Shown here piece by piece: positions 10,768 through 22,660 of a stretch of 64,000 nucleotides of DNA. The stretch's first letter is position 1; every line of letters begins with the position of its first letter. Source of the stretch: Molossus alvarezi. Lineage: Eukaryota; Chordata; Mammalia; Chiroptera; Molossidae. The notes under the pieces are model-generated. The model had not been told where the DNA came from. It was given only the letters and a program-made list of their open reading frames with translations, and did not search any database. Where the stretch lies: contig CM073887.1 of the NCBI GenBank assembly GCA_037176705.1, positions 29,267,501 to 29,331,500 of the forward strand, in the 5' to 3' direction. The position numbers and the translations under genes are program-made.

Positions 10768-13070
10768 TTGTAAAGCTGTAAAGCACTGGCCGATGAAAAT
10801 TCACACATGGTCGGTTGGGTGGCAACTGACTCTCCCAATTCTGTTGTTTGCCTAAAGTTTTTGTCTATGAATTTTTTTCTTAAATTAAACATTACAGAAA
10901 AGAATAAACATAAAATTAGATAAACTTGGGACTGCAATGATTTAAAACAGTAGTCGGGATACCAAGCTCTCATCTTCTCATACTTTCTCCCATCTCTACC
11001 CCACCAAACACATCTGCCAACACAGAACATAGAGCTTAGCTCACAGTAAGTGGAGTTAAGGAAAAAAATTATTTCCAATTCTTGTGAAAGTTGAAGTAAA
11101 AAATAGTGTCTAATACTTAGTTATTTTGTCCTGAAGTTCTCTTTGAAATAATTTATTGTGGTCCTTAAGAGGGTTTTCCAGTTTGTGTTACTGTGTTTCT
11201 TGGATGGCTGTTTAAATCTCTTTTCAGTTTTTTAGAAACACATGCACAGTAGCACGTTAGGAACACCAATTTTCAGGTTTAATTGCTTTCCAATTTCTGT
11301 CTTGGATTTCTGAGGTTATGCTTGGTTTTACCTGAGTAGAGAATGCTGGCTAATTGGGAAGTTTTTCAGGCCATTATTCTACCTTAAAGGATAAGGTAAT
11401 AGAGCTCATCTTGAATTCCTGGAAATCCTAATTACTCTTTTTCTCCATATACTGTAAATCTCTGAGCAAGGATGTATTTTTCTTATTTTATTTGGATGTC
11501 TCTGTAGTTCCCTGTTTACTTTTTAATGACTTGGCCAAATGCCTCTGAGTATGTGAAGTCAGGTTTACTTTGTACATTTATTTCTAAGCCCTCAACTTGT
11601 TTTAGACTCTGCAATTGTTTTATGATGCTAAGTTCTTAGATTACTTATTGAGAAACAATATGGATCAATGTTTTCCAATAAAATGATGTTGCTTATTAAT
11701 TACTTTCAGGGGATGCAATACATTTATTAACATTCTTAAAGAACAAATATACTACTGCTTTACATGAATGTTGTTGTTACCTATTCATAAACACCTTCCT
11801 ATGCAACCTGACACCCCTAATGTGGATTGCCGTCCAACACAAGGGCAAGGAAGAGAGATCCTTCTGCTCTCCTGTATTTACATCTTCATGGCTTCAGCCA
11901 CATTTGTTTTCTAAGAAAAACATTTTAGAGATCCACAGTCTATGGTATTCTCTCCAGAGTTTAATGTACATTCCCGTGTGCAAGTAAGGAGGTTAATTTA
12001 AACTCAGTCAGTGAAAAGCAGACCCATTTCTTGTTCCTTTGAAATTGGCACTCCTCTTATGTTCACTGTCTGAGAGGAATAAATTAACAGAATAAACAAA
12101 AAGGTAGGCACTCAATTCCAGATGCTAATATTCAAAATTTAGACCTGCCACTTAATAGTTGTCTGTTAACAAGTTGCCTATTTTCCTTGTGTGTGCCATA
12201 GTTTTATCCATGAACAGTGACAACAAGATCTGTTCCAAAGGTTTCCTTTTTCTCCCTAGGAGGAGCAAATTAATTAATTAATATATACTTAGACTGCTCA
12301 TGGGATACGGTAAACATTCAGCAAATATACAGCATTGTTGTCAACCCTTTGGCTCTGGTAGATTAAAGATGTATGTTCTACCTGATGTGCAAATAAATTG
12401 CAGCTTGTTTATTTTCTACAACTAATGTTATCTTTCTCACATGTCACCCTTCCGATTTCCCATCTGGTGATTGTAGGGAAAACTAAAAAAAACAAATAAG
12501 TGTTTGCCCCCCTCCCCCTTTATTTTAACTTTAAATGTTAATGAATACTTCCATGTTCTTTTCTGATTGTAAATAGATTTACATAGCACACACATATATA
12601 TATATATATATATATTTAACAATACAATTAAACTGATCATTTCCTGTTTTTACACATGTTGATCTCTCTGTCTGTAATATATTCTTTTTCATCTGCAAAA
12701 TTCCCTCTAATGTATTAAGATCAAAGTCAATGGTTATCTCCTGGTAGCTATAATAAACTCATAATCTGTGCTCCTAAAATAATTTTCTGTAAAGTTTTAT
12801 AGTATAACAACATTTATTTGAAATGTATTCTAATGCTTACTAGACTATTAATGCTTCAAGACAGGGACTGGCTCTATTCATTTTTATTTCCCAATTTTCA
12901 AACAACATTCAGTGGAGAGAAGATACTCATTATGAAAAGGAACAAATTCCCTTGATGCTTGAGCAGGCAGCATAGGCTTAGAACTCCTAGAGTTGTTGAC
13001 AACCTGAGAGTAAGCCTTAACCTGTTCCCATTGCTCATGCTGACCTAAGGTGTTTTAATGTTACACATTT
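10768..13070. other. Unique AT-rich sequence with small simple repeats
   Basis: About 2.3 kb without a supported gene. It holds a short (TA)n at about 12593-12614. At 12840-12960, 'gcttcaagacagggactggctct' loosely recalls an L2 3' end, but too weakly to call on its own. Confidence 0.5.
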
Positions 13071-13163
13071 TAGGTGTTTTTATTTTGTTATAAATTTTAG
13101 TGTCATCTTTGTAAGTTTTACCAAAAGAAAGAAAGAAACAAACAAAAAAACCTATTGGGATAT
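13071..13163 (-). mobile_element. Old L1 ORF2 fragment, left part (split by LTR A)
   Basis: This short antisense L1 piece continues beyond the LTR insertion at 14382. The join 'attgggatat' / 'gacttggattgcgttgaatc' corresponds to the antisense L1 ORF2 stretch normally reading roughly 'gatagggattgcattgaatc'. The interruption is exactly the 1218-bp LTR plus one 4-bp duplicated copy of atat. Confidence 0.55.
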
Positions 13164-14381
13164 TGAAACCAAGTGGTCGTGATAGCGTTCAGGTTCTTTG
13201 TCTCACAGAGTCAAAATATGAGTTCACGGACAAAGGGGGAAGTGAAAGGAGAATTGTATTTGAAAACTACACAGTCTCCCGGCAGCAGGGAGGGGACCCA
13301 AGTGGGTTGTCAGTGAGGCTCCTTTGTCTAGGGGTAGATATATGCCTCGCTAGCATCCAATTGGTCCTTTCAAGGATTTATGCCTTAGCAACATTTATAC
13401 ATTTTAAAACTTGTGTTTCCAGCCTAACTGGGTTTAGCCCTCTGTCATCTAGCTCTAAATTCGTATTACCCTTCTGGAAAAAGCATATATGGGCATCATT
13501 GATTTAAAGAAAAGTTCACTCTATCAGGTGAATTGGGGCAGATTTGATTAGCAAAGATATGTTTTGTCCCATAACATTCCCTAGTTGGAAGTGGACAGGT
13601 TTTGATTTAAAAACAGACATTGATTAGATATTTCTGATATTTGCACAGAACTTTTATTCCCAGGGAAGAAACAACTTAGTTGGGTGTGGTTAAGAACAAA
13701 TAAAGTAGCCCCTTCCCCTTTGGTGGATAAGGGCCTTAATGAGTTCTCTTTATGATAATTTCAACTTCTTCCAGACAATTAGTGAGGAGGGGGAAAACAC
13801 TCTTGGAGCAACTGAATACTTGCTTTTGGTTTCTTTTCTAAATCCAATTTTGGTATTCTATAATCCTTTTTAAGGTAACCTGGCTTTCTGCAACAGAAAC
13901 ACACTCTGTAGTTTCACAGCAGAACTCATTCAGCAATCCTGTTGCCTTGCTCCCAGAAACCAGTAGGTATATTAATTGAAATAGATTAGAATCACCAGCA
14001 CTATATTCTTTAACAGTAAATAAAATTCACTTGCAAACCCATCAGGGTCGCAGAAAAAGGAACTATACAATTGTTTCCCTCTAGCCTGAAACCAGCCTTT
14101 CAGGATTTTTTGTTATGTAATTGACCTGCACTACTTCCAGGAGCCTCTAATTTGCATTTCTATTAATAGAGGCTGGAGTTTCTGGCCTTGGAAGCACAAT
14201 TCCCCATGTTGATTTTAGTTTTATTTGGAGATCTGTAAAGTCTGAAAAAAGCTCCGGATCTACTAAATATAGGGTTGAGGTGACCCTGTGCTGAGCTCCA
14301 AGTCATCTCCAACTTCCCCACAAAACTCAGCCTTCCCTTCCCAGGATCCCCCTTACTGCCCAACCTGCCTCTATCTCCTCA
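13164..14381 (-). mobile_element. Solo LTR copy A (ERV1-like family, about 1.2 kb)
   Basis: A solo LTR on the minus strand: it begins TGAGGAGATAGAGGCAGG (complement of 14364-14381), ends ...GGTTTCA (complement of 13164 onward), and has the 4-bp TSD atat at 13160-13163 and 14382-14385. It is colinear with copies B (48509-49738) and C (60961-61878). Terminal TG/CA and a 4-bp TSD are typical of class I (gammaretrovirus-like) endogenous retroviruses; that class assignment is an inference. No internal gag/pol/env adjoins it, as expected after LTR-LTR recombination. At the place where copy B has AATAAA, this copy reads aaataca, so the polyadenylation signal is degraded. Confidence 0.88.
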
Positions 14382-15020
14382 ATATGACTTGGATTGCGTT
14401 GAATCTACAAATCAATTTTTGTAGAGCTAGTTTCTAAACTAGGCTTCATAGTACTACTCATGAACATAATTTATCTCTCAATTTTTTAGTTCTTCTTTGA
14501 TTTCTCCCAGTAGAGTCAATAATCTGTAGTTTTCATTGTAGAGGCTACAGCATATTCTGGTACATTTATTCATAGTTACATTATGGTTTTGAAAGCTTTA
14601 GTAAATTATTTTAAATTAAATGTTTAATAATTATTTGTTTGTAGAGTTTGTTTATAAAAATATTATATTTAGATATAAAGATTTAAAGTTATTAATAGTA
14701 TTATGGTTTTTGTTATTGATATTTGTATGTTGATCTTATATGTTGCTACCTATATAAATTCACTTTTTAGTTTTGGCACATTTTTGTTGATTTATTGGAA
14801 TTTTCTATTTTTATTAACTGTGAATAAAAATGATTAAATTATCCTTTGTGTGCATTTTAAATATGTTTAGTTTGCCCCATTGTTTTGGCTTGATTCCAGT
14901 ACAGTGTGGAATAGAAATAGTGGTGACTGGTATCCTTGCCTTTTTTTCCTTATAAGGGAGAAAACATTGTATATTTCACCATTAAATAAAATGTTAATTT
15001 AGTTTAGTTTAAAAATTTTT

Positions 15021-15265
15021 TTTTTTTTTATCCTCACCTGAGGACATTTTTCATTTTTTATTCAGAAAGAGCGGGAAGGAGAGAGAGGAAGGGAGAGAGA
15101 GAAACATCGATGTGAAAGGGACACATTGAGTGGCCGCCACCCACACGACCCAACCAGGGCCGGGGACAAACTGCAGCCAAGGTGCATGCCCTTAGCGAGA
15201 ACCGAACCCGGGTCTCTGTGGACTGCAGGCTGACGCTCTAACCGCTGAGCCAAACTGGCCAGTGC
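15021..15265 (-). mobile_element. VES-type SINE (lineage 2), antisense, inside old L1
   Basis: The minus-strand head (complement of 'gccaaactggcca'), the B-box complement 'cgaacccgggt' and the hairpin 'atcctcacctgagga' next to the T run mark a full-length copy. The flanking repeat tagtttaaaaattttt (15005-15020) versus tagtttaaacttttt (from 15266) is the TSD. Confidence 0.93.
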
Positions 15266-16103
15266 TAGTTTAAACTTTTTAAAAAATAGGTGTCCATTGT
15301 CAGATTGAGGATATACTCTTTGTTCCTAGTTTGATAACAGTTTCCTATTAATTGGGTGGTAAATTTTGCATTTTCTGTAGCTATAGGAGGATCAGATGAT
15401 TTTTCTGTTCTGTTTGTTAATGTTGTAAATTACATTGTTATTCAGTGCTGAAACACTTTAATTTGGATATAAACCCCACTTGCTCATGATTGTAACTCTA
15501 TTTATGGCTGAATTTTGTTGCTAATATCTTATATAGGATTTTGATCTCTTTGTAAGGGATCTTGACATATAATATTTTTTTTCTGGTGATTTGGTCAAGT
15601 TCATGCTGATGTATTGGCCTCTTCAATAAGCTGGCAATTATTCCAACATTTTGTGTAAAAATAATATTTTTTTCCATAAATACTTAAAAGACAAACAGTG
15701 AAGCCATCTGGGCCTGAAATTTTCTTTAAGAAAAGTTTTCTCTTTGGTTTGATTTTAGTTCTTGGCTTTTAATTTACCAGTTGAATTTCTTTACTAGAGG
15801 TATGGCTATTTCAATTTATTCAAGTGTTAATTCTGATAAATTTGTTTTTCAAAATAATTACCTATTTCTTCTAAGTTGTTAAATATTTGGTATAAAATTG
15901 TTCTTATAATTCTCTTTTTATTCTTGTGTTCTTGCATATAGTATATCTAGTAAGAGTTATTTTACTCTTGATAATGGAAAACAATTTTCTTTTCTTTATC
16001 TAGTGTCTAAAGTTAGAGGATTATACACCAATATAAGTCCTTTTTATTAATATAAGAATTGCATTGAAAACTACAAATTTTTCTTCAAAAACTGCTTTAC
16101 TGC

Positions 16104-16313
16104 CTGGCCAGTATTGCTCAGTGGATTGAGCGTCAACCCATGGACTGAGAGGTCCCAGCTCGATTCTCTGTCAGGGCACATGCCCGGGTTTTGGGCTCAA
16201 ACCCTAGTAGGGGGCGTGCAGGAGGCAGCTAATGAATGTTTCTTACATCAATGCTTCTATCTCTCTTTCCCTTCTTCTCTGTCTAAAAAATCAGTGACAA
16301 CATTCGTTAAAAT
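16104..16313 (+). mobile_element. VES-type SINE (lineage 1) inside old L1
   Basis: The head 'ctggccagtattgctcagtgg', B-box-like 'gctcgattctc', 'gggggcgtgcaggaggcagc' and CT-rich 3' part are all present. The perfect 13-bp TSD actgctttactgc at 16091-16103 and 16314-16326 defines the ends. Confidence 0.94.
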
Positions 16314-16990
16314 ACTGCTTTACTGCACTTAAAATTTTTGAATATTTGCATTTAAATTTCTTTTCAGTTTGAAATAACTTCTATTTTTCCATGTGATTTT
16401 CTTCTTTGACATTTGATTTATATAGACGTATGTGGTTAATTTCCAAATATACTCGGATTTTCTAGATACCTTATTGTTATTGATTTCTAATTTAATTCTG
16501 TTTTGCTCAGAGAACATGCTCTGTAAGATTTCAATCTTGTAAAATTTATTCAGGCTTATTTAATGGCCTAGCATATGGTCTATCTTAGAGAATAATCAAT
16601 ATGCACTTGTTAAAATGTTATTCTGTAATTATTGTGTGTTGTGTTCTATAAATATAAATTAGATAAAGTTAGTTGCTAATTTCTTCAAAATGTCTATATC
16701 CCTACTGAAATTTTCCTCCTTGTTCTCTCAATTAGTGGGAGAAGAGTGGTTAAAATCTCAAATTATAATTATGGATTTGTTTGTTTCAACCTTAATCGGT
16801 TAGATTTTCCTCATTAATTAGATTTTCAGTCATTGCAGGCATTCACATTGAGGATTTTCTCTTACTGGTGTCTTTATATTTTAACATTATGATACATTTC
16901 TTTCATCTCAACAGTATTTCTTCTCCTGACATTTAGTTTGTGTGATATTAATACAGTCATTGCAGCTTTCTTGTGCCTGTTAGTAAAGAA

Positions 16991-17720
16991 CATATTAGTT
17001 TATAATTGAAATGTGCTTACAATTGTACGTGGCATGCCTACATAAGCGGGAAAATAAACACGCCCACAATTTCCAATGATCACTTTATTCCATATAAACT
17101 AATCATGGTTTTACCTTTTCGCAGGTTGTTCTTCACGAAAGCCTTTCCCCTTTCATGAAGCACCATCTCCTACTTCTCCTTTACCTGAGTCATATTCATT
17201 TTTTATAGTTTTATTCTCTCCATGACATTTCCTAATGTGGGAGCTTTCCCTCAAGGTCCCGTAACCCCTGGCATCTTTCTCTCACTCATGCTTGTCATTT
17301 CCTGCCTCTTAATGTCATTTAGGTTTTAGGTTTCTTTTCTGCTCGTCATTAAGCTATGTGGTCTTCCCTTGTTAGGATACACTCTTATTTTCCTTGTCAA
17401 AGCTTTGGTAAAATGTATTTTGGGCTTTGGGCTTGCTTGTCCCCAGAGCTTCAGGATTGCCTTTGGTACCGGGAGAGACACAGAGCAGCCACAGGGCAGC
17501 AGAAAGGCAGTGGGTGACCAGAGGCAAAGACGCGCCAGGGAGGAAAATCGCTCGGACAAGGCTAATTGAGTGGTGCAGAATGACCTTAATCTGCTCCCTA
17601 GTTCTACCTATGCCCACTTGGAACAGTGTTAATGGAATATGATGCATGCAGAATCAGGACAATGAAGAGTATGGGGAAACTAGTGTCCTATTCATTGTTC
17701 CAGCCAATCTTGATAATAAA
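16991..17720. other. Unassigned sequence, moderately GC-richer
   Basis: It contains short overlapping frames on both strands at 17320-17650 (66-91 residues) but no recognisable domain, splice context or family match. The frames overlap in opposite directions and change little in base composition, so I do not call a gene. It may be an old repeat I cannot name. Confidence 0.35.
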
Positions 17721-17721
17721 G

Positions 17722-17922
17722 CAATGATAGCACTCTGTTCCTCATGCATCATGTGCCAAGCACTTTCTAGATGCTTCATATGCAAACTAATTGCATGGTT
17801 ACTGTCATTAACATTTTACAGAGGAGGAATTTGACAGACTACAGGAGGAATAATATGCCTAAGAACTCAAGCTATTAAAGCCAGAGTCAGTTTTTGAACC
17901 AACATTGTTGAAGCTTCTGAGC
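17722..17922 (+). mobile_element. MIR SINE, sense
   Basis: It has sense-strand MIR landmarks: 'catgtgccaagcactttctag', 'cattaacattttacagaggagga', 'gcctaagaactcaagctatta' and 'agccagagtcagtttttgaacc'. It is ancient and diverged, covering most of the consensus including the conserved core. Confidence 0.85.
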
Positions 17923-20598
17923 AAACATGCGTGTGTAGGGCCAACTTTCTTTGATTTGTTACAAACACAGCAGCAGCATCTCTAACCCTCTACATCTTCA
18001 GAAGTGAGACGGAGAGGCTGGTGCAAGACTTCTGATGTGTCCTGTTAACCTGCCAATGCCTTCACTACATCTGTATAAAGTGATAAAGCGTTAGTCCTTG
18101 GTAACTAATACAGGCGTACTTTCCTGAAATAAAAGAGTAGATAAATAACCAATGTAAATGCCATTTACTCATTAAAATTCTACACAGCAAAATATCTAGT
18201 CATTATCTGAATGACTAATATACTTTAGTGTCTTCATGTATATCATAAAACATAATAAAATGGATAATGGATATATTCTCCTTAATAATATTGCTGCAAT
18301 TTAAATTCCTATTTCATGACATGAATAGGAGCACATTTCTGTGCATAAAATAGTAAAATGTCATACTATAGTTCAACAAAGAGCTGCGGTATTACTTAAA
18401 GGAAAATTAATGAATCATACAAAGTAGCATATAATAATTTTTTCACATTTGTTTTCTATTTGAATCATTTCTTCTCACTCGAAGAACAAAACCAGTATAT
18501 CCTACAACTCTCAGCACAGCTTTCCACTAGAATGGTTACAAGATGTATTTTAACAAATTGCTACTTGGAGATAATTTTTTATGATTCTGAGATGATAAGA
18601 CTCTTCTATTACTTTCTAAAATGAGCTATTAATAGGCTAAAAATGTAACATAAAAACAGAAGTTTTCTATTCTTTAACAACAAAAATATGACAGGTATAT
18701 AATATCAAAATCTCCTGCAAAACAGATGCCCTAAAATAACAGCCCTGTATAATACAAGTTAGAGTTACTGCACTTCAACAAATAACGTCAAACAGAATGC
18801 TCACCAGTCTCAGGTATTGCATCCCAAGGCATACTTCCTTCTGTTTATGTCTCAAATGGAACATTAAATGCTTATCTGCAAAAGAAGTCCGTAGCCTTTA
18901 ATCCAAGTAAAGACATTTGCTGGGAAGCATTATAAAATCAAGTGAAATCTACTGCTGTGAAGTCACCCAGAGTGAAATAGCAACTTTGAAATTTTTTATT
19001 AAGTTTTCTATATAAAGCTTGACTCAAGTTATGTAAGAATATTTCACTAGCAGCCTCCCTACTTTCCTATGTTCTTTCTTTCTCCACAAATGTTCAGAGG
19101 TCTTCATGAATTTATGATAAGATATTTCAATAAATCAGTGATATATTTTATTTATTCATTTAAAAATAACCAAAAGTTTGCAAGTACATTGGTATCCATG
19201 AAAATATAGGTCGTATAAACGTCTATTTCTGTTTTAAAGTTTGATCATGAACATTTCTTAGAAACATATGTTAAACACTATATGTGGATATCAGCAAAAG
19301 AATATATGTATTTTTATTTTTAGCATAATTACTTATGATTTGGGGGAAAACAATTAATAATTCCCAAGGTGCAGTTGAAACCTGATGCATATGTATACTT
19401 AAGATCTAGTAGCTACCAGCTATATTTTGTTTATGTTACATGAATACTTATCTGTCACACTCCAACATTTAGAAGTAATTTTTAAAGACTTTGGGGAAGT
19501 AAACTTTAATTTTTATTTTAATAGAGTCATAATACATACATTTCAATGAATTTTTCTCTGTGCTGTTTTATTTTATGAATCTGATTGTATTTGCTATGCC
19601 AAATATCAAATAGATAAAGATAAAAATGGAGAGGGGGTTGCTTTCTTCTCCAAGCTAAGAAAACTCAAACTGTTAGAGTAGCAAATGCAATTCTCACACT
19701 TCAAGCTTAGTTAATAGTCTAACAGCTAAAGAAGTGGGTTCATAATCATCCTGAAATTGTAGTTGTTAGAGATACAGCAGGGCATGACAAAAATTGTACA
19801 TTTCATTCAAAAGATATTGCTTCTTTCTCTCATTTCTCAACAATGTTGTATATAATTTATTTTGCCTTCTTTAGCAAAGTGGTAAACATATTTTGGAAGC
19901 TATTAGAAAAAAATTTATTCTTTATACCATTTGATCTATATTTTCATTGTTATATTGAAATAAGTATGCTTTAGTTTTATAACAAAATAATTCACTCTAA
20001 TTTTTTATTTATACCCAAAACATAAACCTCAAAACTGTATGGGAAAAATCTGCTTCTATAGTTTTGTAAAAATATCTCTAGACAAAAGTACATTTAAATT
20101 GTAAATTTTCCTAGTTCTGAGACCTCTGTTTCTATTAGAGTGTAGTCAGTTTATCATTTATTCTCAATTACAATACATATTTAGAGTGGCTACTATACCA
20201 ATAATACTATTTTATTACATTAGTTAGAAGTGTTATCAAGACCCAATTAAAAATACATTACAATATTAATAGCATTAAGAAATTTAATATTAATATCATC
20301 TAAAATCAGCCCCTTTCCTCTTGGCATTATTTCAGTTATTTAGGAGTTCTAACAAATAGGAACTAAAATTCTAAGTCGTTTACTAGGTATTTTATACACT
20401 TGATTTGATTCTTTTTACACCCCAGAAATTAGCAAATGGTAGATATGTCATCGTTTCTTTCCTCTGCCTGCTCTGTTCCTTGTTATTATAGTAAAGAACC
20501 TCACTGCCTTTTCTGTTTGAATCCCTTCTATACCATTTCTGTCCATTTCCATACCCTTATTCACCTTGGAAGGCACTATTTCCATGTTATTCCCTGAG
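17923..20598. other. Unique AT-rich non-coding sequence
   Basis: About 2.7 kb without a repeat or gene that I can support. Short A/T runs are the only structure noticed. Confidence 0.5.
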
Positions 20599-20674
20599 CC
20601 AGATTTCACAGTGAAAATATTAACCAATCAGAACTGCCAGATTTCACAGTGAAAATATTAACCAATCAAAACTG
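20599..20674 (+). repeat. 38-bp tandem duplication, two units
   Basis: Unit 1 (20599-20636) and unit 2 (20637-20674) are identical except for one G to A change. Each unit contains the CCAAT-type core 'taaccaatca', so the duplication doubles a potential NF-Y/CCAAT site. The single difference suggests a recent replication slippage. Regulatory use is only conjecture. Confidence 0.95.
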
Positions 20675-21105
20675 CTTTAGGTGAAAGTGCTGGTGTCTTC
20701 CTGGTATGATGAGTCTTTAACAGGAGTGAAAACTACACTGAACTGCCCAGTGTAGGGGCCCAGGTGGAGGTTCTTTTATATCAACTGACCTGATCTCTAA
20801 TTCATTCAGGAGGCTTGTAGCTGAACGTTTTACTAGAATGTAATCTAAAAGGGAGCAAAAAAGTATTTTTTAAGTTACTGATTTCTAAATCCCAAAAGCT
20901 GGAATGATTTCTGTCACATAGAAAAAGCTCAGTTATATTTATTTTTAAAGAATCATTTCATTAATCAAAAAATTTTAAAAACAACCATAACTCAAAGAAT
21001 CCTGTCAGTAAATAAATATTATACCAATTTTATAGAAAATTATGTCTATTGTTTGTTTATAATGATAATACTCTTGAATGACATAAATAATAAAATTTTT
21101 ATTTG

Positions 21106-21255
21106 ATTTTGAGAAAGAGAGAAATACCAGTTTGTTACTCCACCTGTTTATGCATTCATTGGTTGATTCTTATATGTGCTCTGATCAGGGATCAAACCCA
21201 CAACCTTGGCATATTGAGACGATGCTCCAACCAACAAGCTACCTGGCCAGGGCTG
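21106..21255 (-). mobile_element. Old VES-like tRNA-derived SINE, antisense
   Basis: On the minus strand the head is the complement of 'acctggccagggct', followed by a B box (complement of 'gatcaaacccac') and a shortened CT-rich body. The 20-bp flanking repeat aataataaaatttttatttg (21086-21105) recurs at 21256-21275 with one mismatch, which fixes the borders. It is only about 150 bp, more diverged and shorter than other copies here. Confidence 0.85.
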
Positions 21256-21275
21256 AATAATAAAATTTATATTTG

Positions 21276-22240
21276 GATACAGTTATATTTGAATACTAGT
21301 TTTCATCTAATATTCAACTGTTTATGTATTATAATATTGGTTTTCAAATATTCTTTCTACTAAAAACGTATAATAATTTTACAAAAGCATGAGGCATCTC
21401 ACGCATTTTTTAAATTGACAAATTGACATCTATTATTTTTCATCATAAGTTAAAATACTTGCAAAGGATTTTGCTAGCATACTGTGTATATATGCATTGC
21501 GTGTATGCATTAAATATATTTTCCTTGAAATTGTGAAGCTGCTGATTTATCTTATTAAATTTATAATGTTAATTGTCAAAATTCACCCTCATTCTCAAAC
21601 AAACCAATCAAGTCAGATGAATCTTTATGTTATGAGAAAAAAATCTGAACTTATTTTCAATCCAAATAAGCCTGCTACTATACATGCCCTAGACAACCAC
21701 ATTCCTTAGAGATTTTCATTCCAATAGAACAAAAGAAGTCACACTCTAGGCACAAATCCCTTCTTAAAACTGAAGTATTCTTTCACAAGGCATATCATTC
21801 TTGCTTCTGTACTCCGAAAGTTTTGACCAGAAAATGCATTTTAGCATGCTCCTGGATGCCAGGGAGGGCTCGCTTTTCTTCTGAAAAGTGGGGAATGCCT
21901 CTTCTGAAAAAGGAGGTGGGAAAATAGAACATCAAGTATAGCATATTCTCAGGCAAACCAGTTTCAGGAAATTTTAAATTTGAAAGCTGAGAATCTGGAT
22001 ACTTAAATTATGTAGAAAACCAAATGTCGAGTTGTAAACCAAAGTTGCAATAATATCAGCTTTTAGACTAATAATGATTATTTTTAATGTATTAGATTTT
22101 ATATCATGTAGGAAACAAAAAGTGGAGTGATACATTGCTGTTACAATAATAATAGCTTTTATCATTGCCCATGTATGTACTTTTACTGAGGTCTTTACTT
22201 CTTCATAAGGCACAAGTTACAAATATCACTAATATCCTTT
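21276..22240. other. Unique AT-rich sequence
   Basis: No supported gene or element. A direct similarity around 'gtagaaaaccaaatgtcgagttgtaaacc' (near 22012) and 'gtaggaaacaaaaagtggagtgataca' (near 22107) hints at an old local duplication with about 95-bp spacing, too diverged to be certain. Confidence 0.4.
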
Positions 22241-22283
22241 TTTGTTCTGAGCCATACCAGCCAGGGCATATTTTCTTTGTTTC

Positions 22284-22660
22284 TCTCTCTTTTAATTTAT
22301 CTTTATTGTTGAAAGTATTACAGATGTTCTTCCTTTTTTTTCCCCCATTGACCTCCTCCTCCCCACCCCCACCCTCCTCATGCCGTCTCCATACTATTGT
22401 CTGTGTCTATTGCTTATGTGTGTAAGTATATAAGTTCTTTGGTTTATCTTTTTCCATCCCTACCTCGCCCCTTCCCTCTCAGTTGTGTCGGTCTGTTCCC
22501 TACTTTCATGTCTCTGGATCTATTTTGTTCCTCTGCTTATTTTGTTCATTATATTCCACAAATAAGTGAGACCATGTGGAACTTGTCTTGCTTTGGTTAA
22601 TTTTGCTTAGCTTAATACTCTCCAGGTCTCCCCAGTCTCATATCCTTTTATTTCAACCAG
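22284..22660 (-). mobile_element. Bat-type L1 3' end fragment, antisense
   Basis: It is homologous to the 3' end of the full-length L1 at 35782-41630: both share 'tattacagat', a C-rich 'ccattgacctcctcc...ccacccccacc', 'gtataagttctttggtttatc', 'gtgagaccatgtgg' and 'actctccaggtc'. It is 5'-truncated within the 3' UTR/ORF2 end. Just upstream, 'gccataccagccagggcat' (22250-22268) looks like a remnant of an antisense SINE head. Confidence 0.75.

Larger units (their letters stand above)
14382..16990 (-). mobile_element. Old antisense L1 ORF2 region, interrupted by two SINEs
   Basis: It continues the L1 begun at 13071. Antisense ORF2 landmarks occur in order: 'ggattgcgttgaatctac', 'gtggtgactggtatccttgcc', 'gtgaagccatctgggcctg', then 'gatttctaatttaattctgt', 'aatggcctagcatatggtct' and 'gatattaatacagtcattgc' from the endonuclease part. 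All frames are closed, so it is an ancient dead copy. SINEs at 15021-15265 (-) and 16104-16313 (+) interrupt it. Confidence 0.78.

Noticed and set aside
12840..12960. L2 3' end (also considered at 30130-30290 and 52200-52500)
   Set aside because: Only a few scattered landmarks match; too diverged to report as separate elements without an alignment.
17320..17650. Cluster of overlapping 66-91 residue frames on both strands as a possible small gene
   Set aside because: No domain, no splice-site or conserved context, and frames in both directions are similarly long, so there is no preferred coding strand.
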